A DNA stretch of 64,000 nucleotides from Alcaligenes faecalis (GCF_009497775.1 NZ_CP031012.1:1488001-1552000), one strand, 5' to 3'. Shown: positions 34,397 to 43,787, counted from the stretch's first letter. Made by a program: numbers and translations. Notes: generated from the letters alone by a model not told the origin.

Positions 34397-35004
34397 TGTC
34401 GGCAGCCCATCACACAGCCTTGCTGGCCCTGCATTATCAAAATGATGTCCTGCACGCCGATGGCCTGATCCGTGTGGGGGTAGAGGCCAACAGCCCCCAG
34501 CGTCAGGCCCTGATCGAGGCTGCAGGCCGTTTGCTGGCGCAGGCCCGCGCACAGGGCGTGCCCATTGTGCATGTGCGGGTGGGTTATCGGCCTGACTATG
34601 CCGATCTGCTGTGCAATGCACCGATTCTGCACAATGTGAAACGTATCGGTGCCATGCAGACCGGCAGTTGGGGAGCCCAGTTCTTTGACGGGCTGGCTCC
34701 CTTGCCCAACGAGTTTGAAGTCCATCACACGCGCATCAACGCTTTCTTTGGTTCCGCGCTGGAGCCGGTGGTGCGTCGTTTGGGTGTGGAGCGTCTGGTG
34801 ATTGCCGGTGTGGCCACCCATTCCGTGGTGGAAAGCACGGTGCGCCATGCGGTGGATATGGGCTATGAAGTGGCTGTGGTGGCCAGCGCCTGCGGCGCAC
34901 CGCCCGCCACCCATGAAGCCTCCCTGGCCAGTATGAGCTTGATTGCTCATATTGATCGGGACGAAGATTGGGCAGCCGTCTTTGGCGCGCCACAAGCACA
35001 GTAG
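34396..35004 (+). CDS. isochorismatase-fold protein without the usual cysteine nucleophile
   Basis: 202 residues. The Rossmann-like cysteine hydrolase fold shows in ALLALHYQNDVL (catalytic Asp position), IVHVRVGYRPDY and LVIAGVATHSVVESTVRHAVDMGYEVAVVASACG. In amidase members the motif is GVATxxCVEST; here the cysteine position is Val. The conserved lysine is replaced by Arg in HHTRINAF. True isochorismatases (EntB, PhzD) also lack that cysteine, so it may be a hydrolase of that kind, or a non-catalytic protein. It is translationally coupled to the dioxygenase genes. Confidence 0.78.
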   Translation: MSAAHHTALLALHYQNDVLHADGLIRVGVEANSPQRQALIEAAGRLLAQARAQGVPIVHVRVGYRPDYADLLCNAPILHNVKRIGAMQTGSWGAQFFDGLAPLPNEFEVHHTRINAFFGSALEPVVRRLGVERLVIAGVATHSVVESTVRHAVDMGYEVAVVASACGAPPATHEASLASMSLIAHIDRDEDWAAVFGAPQAQ

Positions 35005-35013
35005 GAGAAGCAC

Positions 35014-35841
35014 ATGCAGCAGGACATGAAGGTGAATTTACAGGGTAAGGTCGCCATCGTGACCGGGTCCACGCAAGGGCTGGGGGCGGATATCGCCCTG
35101 GCTCTGTGTGCCGCCGGTGCGTGGGTGCTGATCGTGGGTCGCAGCCAGGAAGAAGGCCAGCGTACCGAAGCGCGTTTGCAGGCCGTGGGCAAGGCCCAGT
35201 TCATGGCCGCCAATATTTGTGATGATGCGCAGCTGGATGCCTGCGTGCAGGCCGCCCTGGCACAAACCGGCCGTATCGACATTGTGGTGAACAATGCCTG
35301 TTCCTATGGGGATGAAGGTCTGGCCTCCAGCCGGGAGCTGTGGCATCAGACGCTGGATGTGAATCTGATCTCCAGCGCGATTCTGGCCCAGAAAGCCACG
35401 CCGCATATGGGGCAGGGCGGGGTCATCATCAATATGGGTAGTACGGGTGGGAAATTCGGCGTGGCCGGACGCGCGCTGTACCCGGCTTCCAAAGCAGCCA
35501 TTTTGCAGTTCACCAAAAGCTTGGCCGTGGAATTGGCGCCTTCGGGGATTCGGGTGCTGACGGTTTCGCCAGCCTGGACCTGGTCGCCGTCCGTCGAACG
35601 CATGAGCGGTGGTTCGCGTGAGCTGGCCAATCAGGTGGGGGCGCAGGTTCACCCTTTGGGCCGAGTCGGTTCCGGCGAAGAAGTGGCACAGGTGGTCTTG
35701 TTTGCCGTGTCGGGCGCGGCTTCCTGGATGACAGGGATTGATCTGCCCGTGGACGGTGGCTTTTCCGTGCTGGGGCCCGAGCAGGGCAAGTCGCCCCGTC
35801 ACTGGTTTGAACGCTGGCAGGCGCAGTCGTCTGGCTCATAA
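35014..35841 (+). CDS. short-chain dehydrogenase/reductase, likely cis-diol dehydrogenase
   Basis: 275 residues. Classical SDR motifs: nucleotide site TGSTQGLGADI, NNACSYG, catalytic Ser in INMGSTGG, and Tyr-Lys in YPASK. The C-terminal DLPVDGGFSV is usual. AGGAG precedes the ATG by about 6 bases. Placed after a Rieske dioxygenase, it would be expected to oxidise the cis-dihydrodiol to a catechol. The family is certain; the substrate is inferred from the operon. Confidence 0.88.
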   Translation: MQQDMKVNLQGKVAIVTGSTQGLGADIALALCAAGAWVLIVGRSQEEGQRTEARLQAVGKAQFMAANICDDAQLDACVQAALAQTGRIDIVVNNACSYGDEGLASSRELWHQTLDVNLISSAILAQKATPHMGQGGVIINMGSTGGKFGVAGRALYPASKAAILQFTKSLAVELAPSGIRVLTVSPAWTWSPSVERMSGGSRELANQVGAQVHPLGRVGSGEEVAQVVLFAVSGAASWMTGIDLPVDGGFSVLGPEQGKSPRHWFERWQAQSSGS

Positions 35842-35867
35842 ATAGAAAAGTGCGGTAAAAGATGTCC

Positions 35868-35911
35868 AGGGCTTGTGAACACCTGTTTCTGCTTGTGTGT
35901 TCACAAGCCCT
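35868..35911 (+). terminator. 15-base perfect hairpin between the SDR and FAD oxidoreductase genes
   Basis: AGGGCTTGTGAACAC (35868-35882) pairs perfectly with GTGTTCACAAGCCCT (35897-35911). No T run follows, so it may be an RNA-processing or attenuation structure that lowers expression of the last gene, rather than a full terminator. Confidence 0.5.
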
Positions 35912-35946
35912 GACCCCGTTCAGGGCAATTTAAAAAAAGGTGTGGG

Positions 35947-37539
35947 ATGACAGACTCAACAAATAAAAAATCGTATGCCGTCATTGTGGTGGGCAGTGGC
36001 ATCAACTCCCTGGTATGTGCCGCCTTGCTGGCGCAAAAGGGCAAGCAAGTCCTGGTACTGGAACGTAACGACCGTGCGGGTGGGTGTATCCGTACCGAGG
36101 AGCTGTTCCCTGGTTTTACCCATGAACTGCTGTCGTCCTGGTACCCCTTGTTCACTTCCGGTGCTGCCTACGCCCGTCTGAAAGACGATCTGGCCGCGCA
36201 GGGCGTGGAGTTTCTGGAAAACGGCTATACCACTGGCGTGGTGGGCAGTGATGGCAAGGGCATGGCCCTGCGCCACGATGTGGGCGATTCGATTCAGCGT
36301 ATCAATGCTCTGCAAGCAGGCGATGGCGATGCCTTCGGTGCCATGTGCAGCCAGTTGTTCGAGCGCGATGCAGGCCTGACCTTTGGCTTGCTGGGGACCG
36401 AGCCTTACAGCCGTGGCTTGTTGGGTTTGCTGTTTTCGCAATGGCGCAAGCGTCGCATGGACGGCATGGTTCAGTACGGACGCGAGTCCCTGGAGTCCTT
36501 CCGCCGCTGGGCCGACCGTGAACTGAAAGATGACCGCGTGCGCGGCATGATGGCTCCCTGGGTCCTGCATTCGGGCCTGGGCCCTGATGATGCCTGCTCG
36601 GCCCTGATCGGCAAGCTGACCTTTGCCGCCGTGGTGGCCGGTGGCATGCCTGTGGTGAAGGGCGGCGGCCAGAATCTGGTGCGTGCCCTGTGCGCCATTA
36701 TTGAAAAGGCCGGTGGCCGTATTCAGCTGAACACCGAAGTAGAAGAAATTGTGCTGGAAGGACAAAAAGCCCGTGGCGTGCGTGCCGGTGGCCAAGTCTA
36801 CGAAGCCAGCCATGTGGTGTGTAACGTCACGCCTCCACAGCTCTATGGCCGTCTGTTGCCGAGTGCCCCCGCCCAAGTGCGTGAGCAAGCCCATGCCTAT
36901 CGCTTTGGTCGTGGCGACATGCAAATTCATCTGGCTCTGGACAGCATGCCCAACTGGAGCGACCCGGAGTTGCTGAAAGTGCCTTTGCTGCACCTGTCCG
37001 ACAGCCTGGAGGACGTCAGCATGAGCGTGGCCCAAGCCAATAATGGCCTGATCCCCGCCAAGTTCACCGTTGCTATCGGCCAGCCATGCTCTCTGGACCC
37101 CAGCCGTGCGCCGGAAGGTAAATGGATTCTGTGGATGCAAATGCAGGACATGCCATCCAAATTGCGTGGTGATGCTGCTGGCAAGATCGATGTTCCCGCA
37201 GACGGCAAATGGACCGAAGAAGTCAGCAAGGCGGTGGCCGAGCGCATCATCGACCAACTGGAAGGCGTCATGCCTGGTTTGCGTCAACAAATCGTTGGCC
37301 AGAAAGTGCTGTCGCCAGCCGACCTGGAATCCATCAACTGCAACCTGGTGGGCGGCGACCCGTACTCGGGCATTTGTTCCCCCGACCAGTTTTTCTGGAT
37401 GCGCCCCTTTGCCGCCAGTAACGGTGCCCGCTCCCATGCAACACCGTACAAGAACGTCTACCACATCGGTGCGTCTACTCACCCAGGCCCAGGCCTGGCA
37501 GGGGCATCTGGATTTATGGTGGCGGAGCAGATTCGTTAA
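35947..37539 (+). CDS. FAD-dependent oxidoreductase, phytoene desaturase / PYROXD2-like
   Basis: 530 residues. The N-terminal dinucleotide fold is AVIVVGSGINSLVCAALLAQKGKQVLVLERNDRAGGCIRTEE. The central GMPVVKGGGQNLVRALCAIIEKAGGRI is the second FAD contact, and the C-terminus GPGLAGASGFMVAEQI closes the FAD site. This is the amine oxidase / phytoene desaturase superfamily; bacterial members have varied substrates. It lies 105 bases after the SDR, past a perfect hairpin, and a very strong terminator follows it, so it probably belongs to the operon as its last gene. Confidence 0.83.
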   Translation: MTDSTNKKSYAVIVVGSGINSLVCAALLAQKGKQVLVLERNDRAGGCIRTEELFPGFTHELLSSWYPLFTSGAAYARLKDDLAAQGVEFLENGYTTGVVGSDGKGMALRHDVGDSIQRINALQAGDGDAFGAMCSQLFERDAGLTFGLLGTEPYSRGLLGLLFSQWRKRRMDGMVQYGRESLESFRRWADRELKDDRVRGMMAPWVLHSGLGPDDACSALIGKLTFAAVVAGGMPVVKGGGQNLVRALCAIIEKAGGRIQLNTEVEEIVLEGQKARGVRAGGQVYEASHVVCNVTPPQLYGRLLPSAPAQVREQAHAYRFGRGDMQIHLALDSMPNWSDPELLKVPLLHLSDSLEDVSMSVAQANNGLIPAKFTVAIGQPCSLDPSRAPEGKWILWMQMQDMPSKLRGDAAGKIDVPADGKWTEEVSKAVAERIIDQLEGVMPGLRQQIVGQKVLSPADLESINCNLVGGDPYSGICSPDQFFWMRPFAASNGARSHATPYKNVYHIGASTHPGPGLAGASGFMVAEQIR

Positions 37540-37591
37540 GACTTGCCGGTCTTGGCTCTGCTCAACAAGCACGTCGCGTACTTGGATGAAC

Positions 37592-37645
37592 AAACGGCCC
37601 GAACCGTTAACAAATTGATTTGTTAACGGTTCGGGCCGTTTTTAT
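37592..37645. terminator. very strong terminator with a 22-base stem
   Basis: The arms run from about 37592 (AAACGGCCCGAACCGTTAAC) to about 37640 with a loop of about 4 bases, then TTTTT. It ends the dioxygenase operon and can serve the converging DMT gene. Confidence 0.92.
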
Positions 37646-37652
37646 TGATGGC

Positions 37653-38558
37653 TCAAGTGGCTGGCGGTGAGCGGCGATACCACGCAATACCGAATAAAAC
37701 AGTCAGCACACCTAGCCATTGAAGTGGCAATAGCTTCTCATTAAAAAACACATATCCCAACATGATGGCCACGACTGGTTTGGCCAGAGTGGAAATCGAA
37801 GCCAGGACCACATCCACATACTTCAAGGCATAGGCCATTAAACCGTGCCCAAGAAGCTGACTGAAGATAGCCAGCGCAAAGATCGTCAACCAACCTTTGG
37901 GAGAGGTGGGAAATAAGGGGGTACTGCTAAGGAGTGCAATGGGCAGCAACAGGGAGCCGCAGATCAGGCTTTGCCAGATAATGATGTTTCTGGAGTTAAT
38001 GGAGCCGCGCAGCTCTTTAAGAAGCATAAAGTAGATGGCGTAAAACAAGGCGGAGTTTAGGGCCAGTAAGTCGCCAAGGAATGAGTGTTTGGAAAAGGAT
38101 AGCCCCCCATTCTTGGCAAGTACCAGCACAGTGGCTCCTGCCAGTGCAATCAGCAGGGATAGGCTTTGTCGCGCTGTGAGCTTTTCCTTCAAGAATATAT
38201 AAGACAAGAGGGCGACAAAGACGGGAGAGAGGTTCATCAGGATGGCTGTGTTTGCCATGCTGGTAAAGGTAAGTGCCCAGTGGTTTGAAAGCAGGTCTAT
38301 GGTTGATGCAAGGGCTGAGAGAAACAATAAAACCAGAAGGGTTGCCGGACGACGGTGGATGCTTGCGGGGGGGGGGGATGCGTGTGTTGATCCAAGTCTC
38401 AGGATGCCTGCGATCCCTCCGGCAATAAACATGCGCAACATCAATGTTGAAGTGGCATCTACTTCGCTTAATTTCACAAAGAAAATAGCTGAACCCATTC
38501 CAATCGTGCTTACGATCAGGGCGAGAATGGGCAGCACCTGATAACCAGATTTTTTCAT
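37653..38558 (-). CDS. EamA/DMT-family permease
   Basis: 301 residues with ten hydrophobic segments forming two EamA repeats (for example NTAILMNLSPVFVALLSYIFLKEKLTARQ and TLAKPVVAIMLGYVFFNEKLLPLQWLG). These are inner-membrane exporters or importers of small metabolites. The coding region holds an 11-G run (minus-strand C, about 38367-38377) that encodes part of SPPPAS between the first helices. Slippage there would shift the frame. The gene is more AT-rich than its neighbours, hinting at separate origin. Confidence 0.85.
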   Translation of the reverse strand: MKKSGYQVLPILALIVSTIGMGSAIFFVKLSEVDATSTLMLRMFIAGGIAGILRLGSTHASPPPASIHRRPATLLVLLFLSALASTIDLLSNHWALTFTSMANTAILMNLSPVFVALLSYIFLKEKLTARQSLSLLIALAGATVLVLAKNGGLSFSKHSFLGDLLALNSALFYAIYFMLLKELRGSINSRNIIIWQSLICGSLLLPIALLSSTPLFPTSPKGWLTIFALAIFSQLLGHGLMAYALKYVDVVLASISTLAKPVVAIMLGYVFFNEKLLPLQWLGVLTVLFGIAWYRRSPPAT

Positions 38559-38891
38559 GGTATGGGTGTTGCATGGCAGGTGTGAGGAAGGAGCTTGGGC
38601 TTTTTGGTTTTTGTTGTGGCTTCAGCTTTGAATTTGATTTTTAACAAAACCGAATCATTTTTCTTTTATTGTCCTTACGCGTGGATGGATATTGGCTGGC
38701 ATTTTGCCCAGTTTGGAAACGAGGGTAGAAACAGTTTCTTATCCATGCAGAGGCTGTTTCGCTTTAAAAAATTTGCTTGCTGACTAGAGCGCCATGAACC
38801 AATGCACTGATTCTTCGGTATTCTGTGCATGTTTTCTGCTGCCTCGCCGGTTTCAGGCGTGGGGCCTTATTGTTTAGCCGGAGTTTTCTTG
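38559..38891. other. AT-richer gene-free region before the mechanosensitive channel genes
   Basis: 333 bases without a credible gene. Base composition drops (for example TTTTTCTTTTATTG near 38660), unlike the surrounding GC-rich DNA. Promoters for both divergent genes should be here, but I cannot fix their boxes. Confidence 0.4.
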
Positions 38892-41333
38892 ATGCACGCT
38901 TTTCGCCGTTCGCGCCTGTGTGCCTTTTTGTCTTTGTGGCTGCTGGCTGTGGTGCTGGCAGTGGCGACCGTCCCTGCCGCTGCCGAGACGATGGCATTGA
39001 CGCCTGCGCAGGCCAGTGAATCCCTGAATGAATTGCGTGACACGCTGCAAACCGTCCAGGAGCGTTTACAGAAAAATGATGGCCTGGGTGACTCGGAACT
39101 GGTTGCTCTGCGCAATCAGTTGTTGCTGGCGCAAGAGCAGGCTCAGGAAATGAGTGTGCGTCTGGAGCCTGAGCTCTTGAGTGTGACGGCGCGTCTGAAT
39201 CAGTTGGGACCCGTGGATGATCCCGCTGGTGAATCCGAGGATATTGCGCGTCAGCGTACGCAGTTGCAGCAGGCGGTGACCGAGCTGGACGGCATGATCA
39301 AGCTGGCCCGTTTGATCGGAGTGGAAACGACACAAGGTCTGGATCAGGTATCCAAACAGCGCCGTGTGATCTTCCAGGCGGAGCTGGGTCGGCAGTCGCA
39401 ATCGGTTTTGACACCGCGCTTCTGGCGTAATGTGTCGCGTGACTTGCCCGGTGATCTGGCTCGGGTCGAGCGCATGCGCAAGGATCTGGCTCAGCGGGTG
39501 ATTGACTTGCCAGCCTATGTGCTGTGGTCGGCAGGTGCCTTGGCTTTGGTGTTGCTGGGTCTGTCGGTCTGGGCCGTACGGGGGCTGGAGCGCTTTACCA
39601 TCAACCACACCAAGCCCTCGCGTTTGCGACGCTCTTTTTATGCGACGGCCTTGATTGTGCTCTATAGCCTGACGCCCGGCTTGCTGGCTTCGGTGGCGGC
39701 AGGGCTGTTTTACTGGAACGGCAATCTGGCTCCGGATCTGGCCAGCTTTGTGTCCAAATCCGTGTTCGCCTTGTACCTGGGCGGCTTTGTGACCGGGATG
39801 GGGCGCGTGCTCTTGTCGGCACAGCGTCCTAGCTGGCGCTTGCCTCCCATCCCCAGCAATGTGGCTTTGAAGCTGGCCTGGTTGCCGATTGCGCTGGGCA
39901 TGATGGTGGCCCTGACTTGGATGTCGCAGCAATTGCTGGGGCTGATCAACGCCACGCTAAGCACCACCTTGCTGGTCAACAGTTTCAACACGCTGACCCT
40001 GAGTATCTTTATTGCGATTGCCGCCTGGAATTTAAGCCAGGGGCGTGAGAAGACACCGGCTCCTGAAGGGGGCGAGGATCAGCAAAAAACGGCTCCGGTA
40101 CAGCAAGGCGCAACCTGGTTGCGCGCTATTCCCATTACCTTGGGTGTGGTGATTGTGCTGGGCATGATTGCCTTCTTGCTGGGCTACATCGCTTTGAGCA
40201 GCCTGATTGTGCAGGAGATGTTATGGCTGAGTCTGGTGATTTGCACCTGCTATGTGCTGGTGGCCCTGATTGCCGATATTGGTCAAAGCCTGCTGTTGCA
40301 GTTCAGGGAAAAACGGGCCTCCAACGAATGGACCAGCACGCAATTGCGCGGCAGTAGCCAGATTGTGATTGTGCTGTCCGGGGCACTGCGTCTGTGCCTG
40401 ATTATTACCGCGATTACCTTGGTTTTGCTGCCCTTTGGGGAAGACCCCACGCAGTGGTTGCAGCGGCGTCTGGGTTTCCTGGTCAAGGGCTTTTCTCTGG
40501 GGCAGGTTCAGTTAAAACCCAGCTCGGTCCTGCTGGCCGTGCTGATTCTGGTACTGGGCATTTTGTTCGTCAAAGCCTTGCAGCGCTGGGTCGCCAACCA
40601 GCTTTTGCCCGCCACGCGTATCGATCCCGGTATGCGCGTCTCTACTGCCAATCTGTTCAGCTATGTGGGCTACTTCATTGTGGTGGCTACGGCGATTTCC
40701 TCTTTGGGAATTGGCCTGGAGCGCATGGCCTGGGTGATTTCCGCCTTGTCGGTGGGTATCGGTTTTGGCTTGCAAGCGGTGGTGCAGAATTTTGTGTCGG
40801 GCCTGATCTTGCTGGCGGAACGTCCCATCAAGATTGGTGATTGGGTCAGCCTGAACGGGGTGGAGGGCAATGTACGCAAGATCAATGCCCGCGCTACGGA
40901 AATCGAGATGTTTGACCGTTCCACCCTGATTGTGCCGAACTCCGAGTTCATCACCAAAACCGTGCGTAACGTGACCTTGAGCAATCCCTTGGGCGTGGTG
41001 AAGGTCAAGATCAATATGCCTATCGATACGGATGCTAAACGGGTGCGTTCTATCATGCTGGATGTGATGCAGAACTACAGCGATGTGCTGGCTGATCCCC
41101 CACCGGACGTGACGCTGGATGGCTTTGATGCCAACGGCTTGCAGTTTACGGCGACTTGCTACGTGGCCTCGCCACGAATCGGCAGCCGGGTACGCAGTGT
41201 CCTGATGTTCGATATTCTGGATGAATTGCGCAAAGAAGGGCTGGTGCTGCACCATACGCAAACCATGACGGTTTTGCCAACGACGCCGGTGGCCAGCCAG
41301 ACGGAAAGCAATAACCCTTTGTTGAATGATTGA
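38892..41333 (+). CDS. large MscS-family mechanosensitive channel (MscK/YbiO-like, DUF3772 type), first of a tandem pair
   Basis: 813 residues from the ATG at 38892, with GGAG 8 bases upstream. A signal peptide (ending about AAA) is followed by a periplasmic coiled-coil region of about 150 residues (LRDTLQTVQERLQKN and on), many membrane helices, and the C-terminal MscS pore and beta domains: SVGIGFGLQAVVQNFVSGLILLAERPIKIGDWV and VRKINARATEIEMFDRSTLIVPNSEF. The channel relieves turgor on hypo-osmotic shock. The next gene is a paralogue of similar architecture. Confidence 0.88.
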   Translation: MHAFRRSRLCAFLSLWLLAVVLAVATVPAAAETMALTPAQASESLNELRDTLQTVQERLQKNDGLGDSELVALRNQLLLAQEQAQEMSVRLEPELLSVTARLNQLGPVDDPAGESEDIARQRTQLQQAVTELDGMIKLARLIGVETTQGLDQVSKQRRVIFQAELGRQSQSVLTPRFWRNVSRDLPGDLARVERMRKDLAQRVIDLPAYVLWSAGALALVLLGLSVWAVRGLERFTINHTKPSRLRRSFYATALIVLYSLTPGLLASVAAGLFYWNGNLAPDLASFVSKSVFALYLGGFVTGMGRVLLSAQRPSWRLPPIPSNVALKLAWLPIALGMMVALTWMSQQLLGLINATLSTTLLVNSFNTLTLSIFIAIAAWNLSQGREKTPAPEGGEDQQKTAPVQQGATWLRAIPITLGVVIVLGMIAFLLGYIALSSLIVQEMLWLSLVICTCYVLVALIADIGQSLLLQFREKRASNEWTSTQLRGSSQIVIVLSGALRLCLIITAITLVLLPFGEDPTQWLQRRLGFLVKGFSLGQVQLKPSSVLLAVLILVLGILFVKALQRWVANQLLPATRIDPGMRVSTANLFSYVGYFIVVATAISSLGIGLERMAWVISALSVGIGFGLQAVVQNFVSGLILLAERPIKIGDWVSLNGVEGNVRKINARATEIEMFDRSTLIVPNSEFITKTVRNVTLSNPLGVVKVKINMPIDTDAKRVRSIMLDVMQNYSDVLADPPPDVTLDGFDANGLQFTATCYVASPRIGSRVRSVLMFDILDELRKEGLVLHHTQTMTVLPTTPVASQTESNNPLLND

Positions 41334-41376
41334 ACCTAGGTAAAAACAACAGGCAGCGCCCAGGGAGACAGAAGCT

Positions 41377-43773
41377 ATGAAGCCGCTACGACTAGGTGTG
41401 CAGGTCTTGCTCTTGTGCCTGAGCCTGATGGGGTTCTGGACGGGGGCGCAGGCACAAGCGCTGTCCGAGGTAGAGCAAGAGCGTCACATGATGCGGGAGC
41501 TGCAGCAGGCTCAGGATGAAATCCGCCTGATGCAGTATCGACTGGAAGGCAACCAGGTTGCGATACGGCGTGAGCGCAGCTACGAGTCAGAGCAAAAACT
41601 TCAGCAAACGCAGGAACTGGCCGGTCGGGTCGTGCAGTCTTTGGAGCGACGCAGCCGCTTGCTGCGTGCACGTCTGCAAGAGCTGGGCGAGGACGCGGGC
41701 GACGAGGCTGAGCAGCTCACTTTGCATAACGAGCGCATGCAACTGCGACGAGCCGATGCTGCCTTGCGGGCTGATTTGCGTGTGGCCCGTTTAGTTCAGG
41801 TGGAGGCACAGCAGACCCGCCAGCTCCTGAAGGAAGCCACCGCGCGCTACGATCAAGCCAAACGCTGGCAGCGCAACTCTTCCCTGGTCCTGTTGGAGAA
41901 CCTGCCCCAGTTGAGCGAGGCCTGGCCTGCAGACCGACAAACGCTGTCGGACTTTGCTCAGCAGTGGCGTCAAACCTGGCAGAACAGTAGCTGGCAGCAA
42001 AGCGGTGCTTCGTTGTGGATGGCGGCTGCGGTATTGATGGTGACGCTTGCCTTGCTCCGCGCCATGCCGGTGTGGGTCAGTCGTTATTTGCCTGCTGGCC
42101 GCCTGCGTCGCTCCAGCCTGACGATTGCCAATTTCCTGCTGTGGTTTCTCCTTTGCTGGGTCCTGGGAGACCTGCTGGTGGAGCTGGTGTTCGACCGGCC
42201 CAAGCTGCAAGCCCTACAGTTTGAACTGCTGGCACACTTGAAGGTAGCAGCCTGGGCTGCCGGCTTGGCGATAGCCTGTATTCTCGGCATTGTGATGCAG
42301 CCCCGCGCGTCGTGGCGTTTGATTCCCATTTCTGACCAGACCCACAAGCGCTTGGGGTATTTTGCCTGTGCCTTCTTCCTGGTGGCGTATGCGGATGTCG
42401 CAGACAATTTCTTCAGTGGCTCTATCGCTATATCGGATGCTTTTCAGTACCTGATTGATAGCGTGAGCAGCCTGCTGTATTTGCTTGTGTACGGCTATGG
42501 TTTGTGGGTTGTGCGCGGTGAGCTGTTTGGCAGGACCGAGGCATCGGGGCAGGGGGCAAAAACAGGACGTAGTTGGGCGCGTCTGGCCTTTAAAGGGGCT
42601 GTCGTCATTTATGTTCTGGTGCTGGGCTTGTTCATAGCGGGCTGGCAGCGTCTGTCTGATGATTTGATGTCCTACTTCATCACGATGCCCTTGGTGTTTG
42701 GCCTGATCGCTTATGTGTGCATGGTCTGGCTGCAGGATGTATCGGACTCTTTGCTGGCGTATTTGCAAAATCGTAGCCGTGATCCCGAAGCCACGCCCAT
42801 CCGTGTGCAGAGCCAGTTCATTGTGGTGTTCTTTGCCATCGCTCGTATGGCGGTGCTAGGTCTGGCTATCTGGATGGTCAGCTCGGACTTGTTAAGCGAG
42901 CCCAAACAGTTGCTGGAGTCGGGGCTGGATGTATCGCGTGAATCCTTGCGTCTGGGGGCGGTGCAGTGGCGCCTGGATTTGTGGCTGATTGCCTTGGGCG
43001 TGATGCTGGTAGGCGCCGTGCTGATCCACTTTTTGCGTGTCTGGCTGCGTCAGAACTACATGCCCAACACCACACTGGAGCCCGGCCTGCAAAATGCCAT
43101 CGTGGGCATGGTGGGCTATGTCGCTTACTTCGTTCTGCTGGTGATTTGTCTGTCCATGCTGGGTGTGCCGATTGAGTCAGTCACCTGGATCTTTACAGCC
43201 TTGACGGTGGGCCTGGGCTTTGGTTTGCGGGGTATTGTGCAGAACATTGCTTCTGGCCTGATGCTGATGGTGGAGCGCCCCGTCAAAGTCGGGGACTGGG
43301 TGGAGGTGGAGGGCAGCGAAGGCAATGTGCGCCAGATCCGTTTGCGGGCGACGTATGTGGAGCGGTTTGATCGCACGATGGTGATGGTTCCCAACGCCCA
43401 GATGATGGGGCGGCAGGTACGCAACCTGACCTACACGCCCACCTCTTTGGGGGCGATTGAGTCCCGCTTGTTGTTCCCACTGGATGTGGACGCGGATGCA
43501 GTCATGCAGATTCTGCGCGACGCAGTGCTGTCCGAGCCGGAAATTCTGGACGAGCCTGTCCCCATCCTGTCGTGTGACGGGATTTTTGGTGATGGGGTCG
43601 CGTTCAGTACGCGTTGTTTCATCAACAGCATGCGGGTGCACCGCCGGGTGCGCAGCAACCTGATGCTGGATATCTTGCGCCGTCTGCGTCAGCAGGGCAT
43701 CAGCTTGCATCCTGCGCAACGCTGGGTGCAGGAAGCCATGGACAAGGACAGGGCCGAGGACGAAGACCTTTAG
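41377..43773 (+). CDS. large MscS-family mechanosensitive channel, second of a tandem pair
   Basis: 798 residues. Signal peptide (ending AQA), then a periplasmic coiled coil rich in Glu, Arg and Leu (SEVEQERHMMRELQQAQDEI), several membrane helices and the MscS core TVGLGFGLRGIVQNIASGLMLMVERPVKVGDWVEVEG followed by RLRATYVERFDRTMVMVPNA. It follows its paralogue by 43 bases on the same strand, so the two probably arose by duplication and may be cotranscribed. Mixed or separate channels are both possible. Confidence 0.88.
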   Translation: MKPLRLGVQVLLLCLSLMGFWTGAQAQALSEVEQERHMMRELQQAQDEIRLMQYRLEGNQVAIRRERSYESEQKLQQTQELAGRVVQSLERRSRLLRARLQELGEDAGDEAEQLTLHNERMQLRRADAALRADLRVARLVQVEAQQTRQLLKEATARYDQAKRWQRNSSLVLLENLPQLSEAWPADRQTLSDFAQQWRQTWQNSSWQQSGASLWMAAAVLMVTLALLRAMPVWVSRYLPAGRLRRSSLTIANFLLWFLLCWVLGDLLVELVFDRPKLQALQFELLAHLKVAAWAAGLAIACILGIVMQPRASWRLIPISDQTHKRLGYFACAFFLVAYADVADNFFSGSIAISDAFQYLIDSVSSLLYLLVYGYGLWVVRGELFGRTEASGQGAKTGRSWARLAFKGAVVIYVLVLGLFIAGWQRLSDDLMSYFITMPLVFGLIAYVCMVWLQDVSDSLLAYLQNRSRDPEATPIRVQSQFIVVFFAIARMAVLGLAIWMVSSDLLSEPKQLLESGLDVSRESLRLGAVQWRLDLWLIALGVMLVGAVLIHFLRVWLRQNYMPNTTLEPGLQNAIVGMVGYVAYFVLLVICLSMLGVPIESVTWIFTALTVGLGFGLRGIVQNIASGLMLMVERPVKVGDWVEVEGSEGNVRQIRLRATYVERFDRTMVMVPNAQMMGRQVRNLTYTPTSLGAIESRLLFPLDVDADAVMQILRDAVLSEPEILDEPVPILSCDGIFGDGVAFSTRCFINSMRVHRRVRSNLMLDILRRLRQQGISLHPAQRWVQEAMDKDRAEDEDL

Positions 43774-43787
43774 GGTTTTCCCAGTGA

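Noticed and set aside
35956..37593. 545-codon minus-strand frame
   Set aside because: Antisense shadow of the FAD oxidoreductase; no domain recognised.
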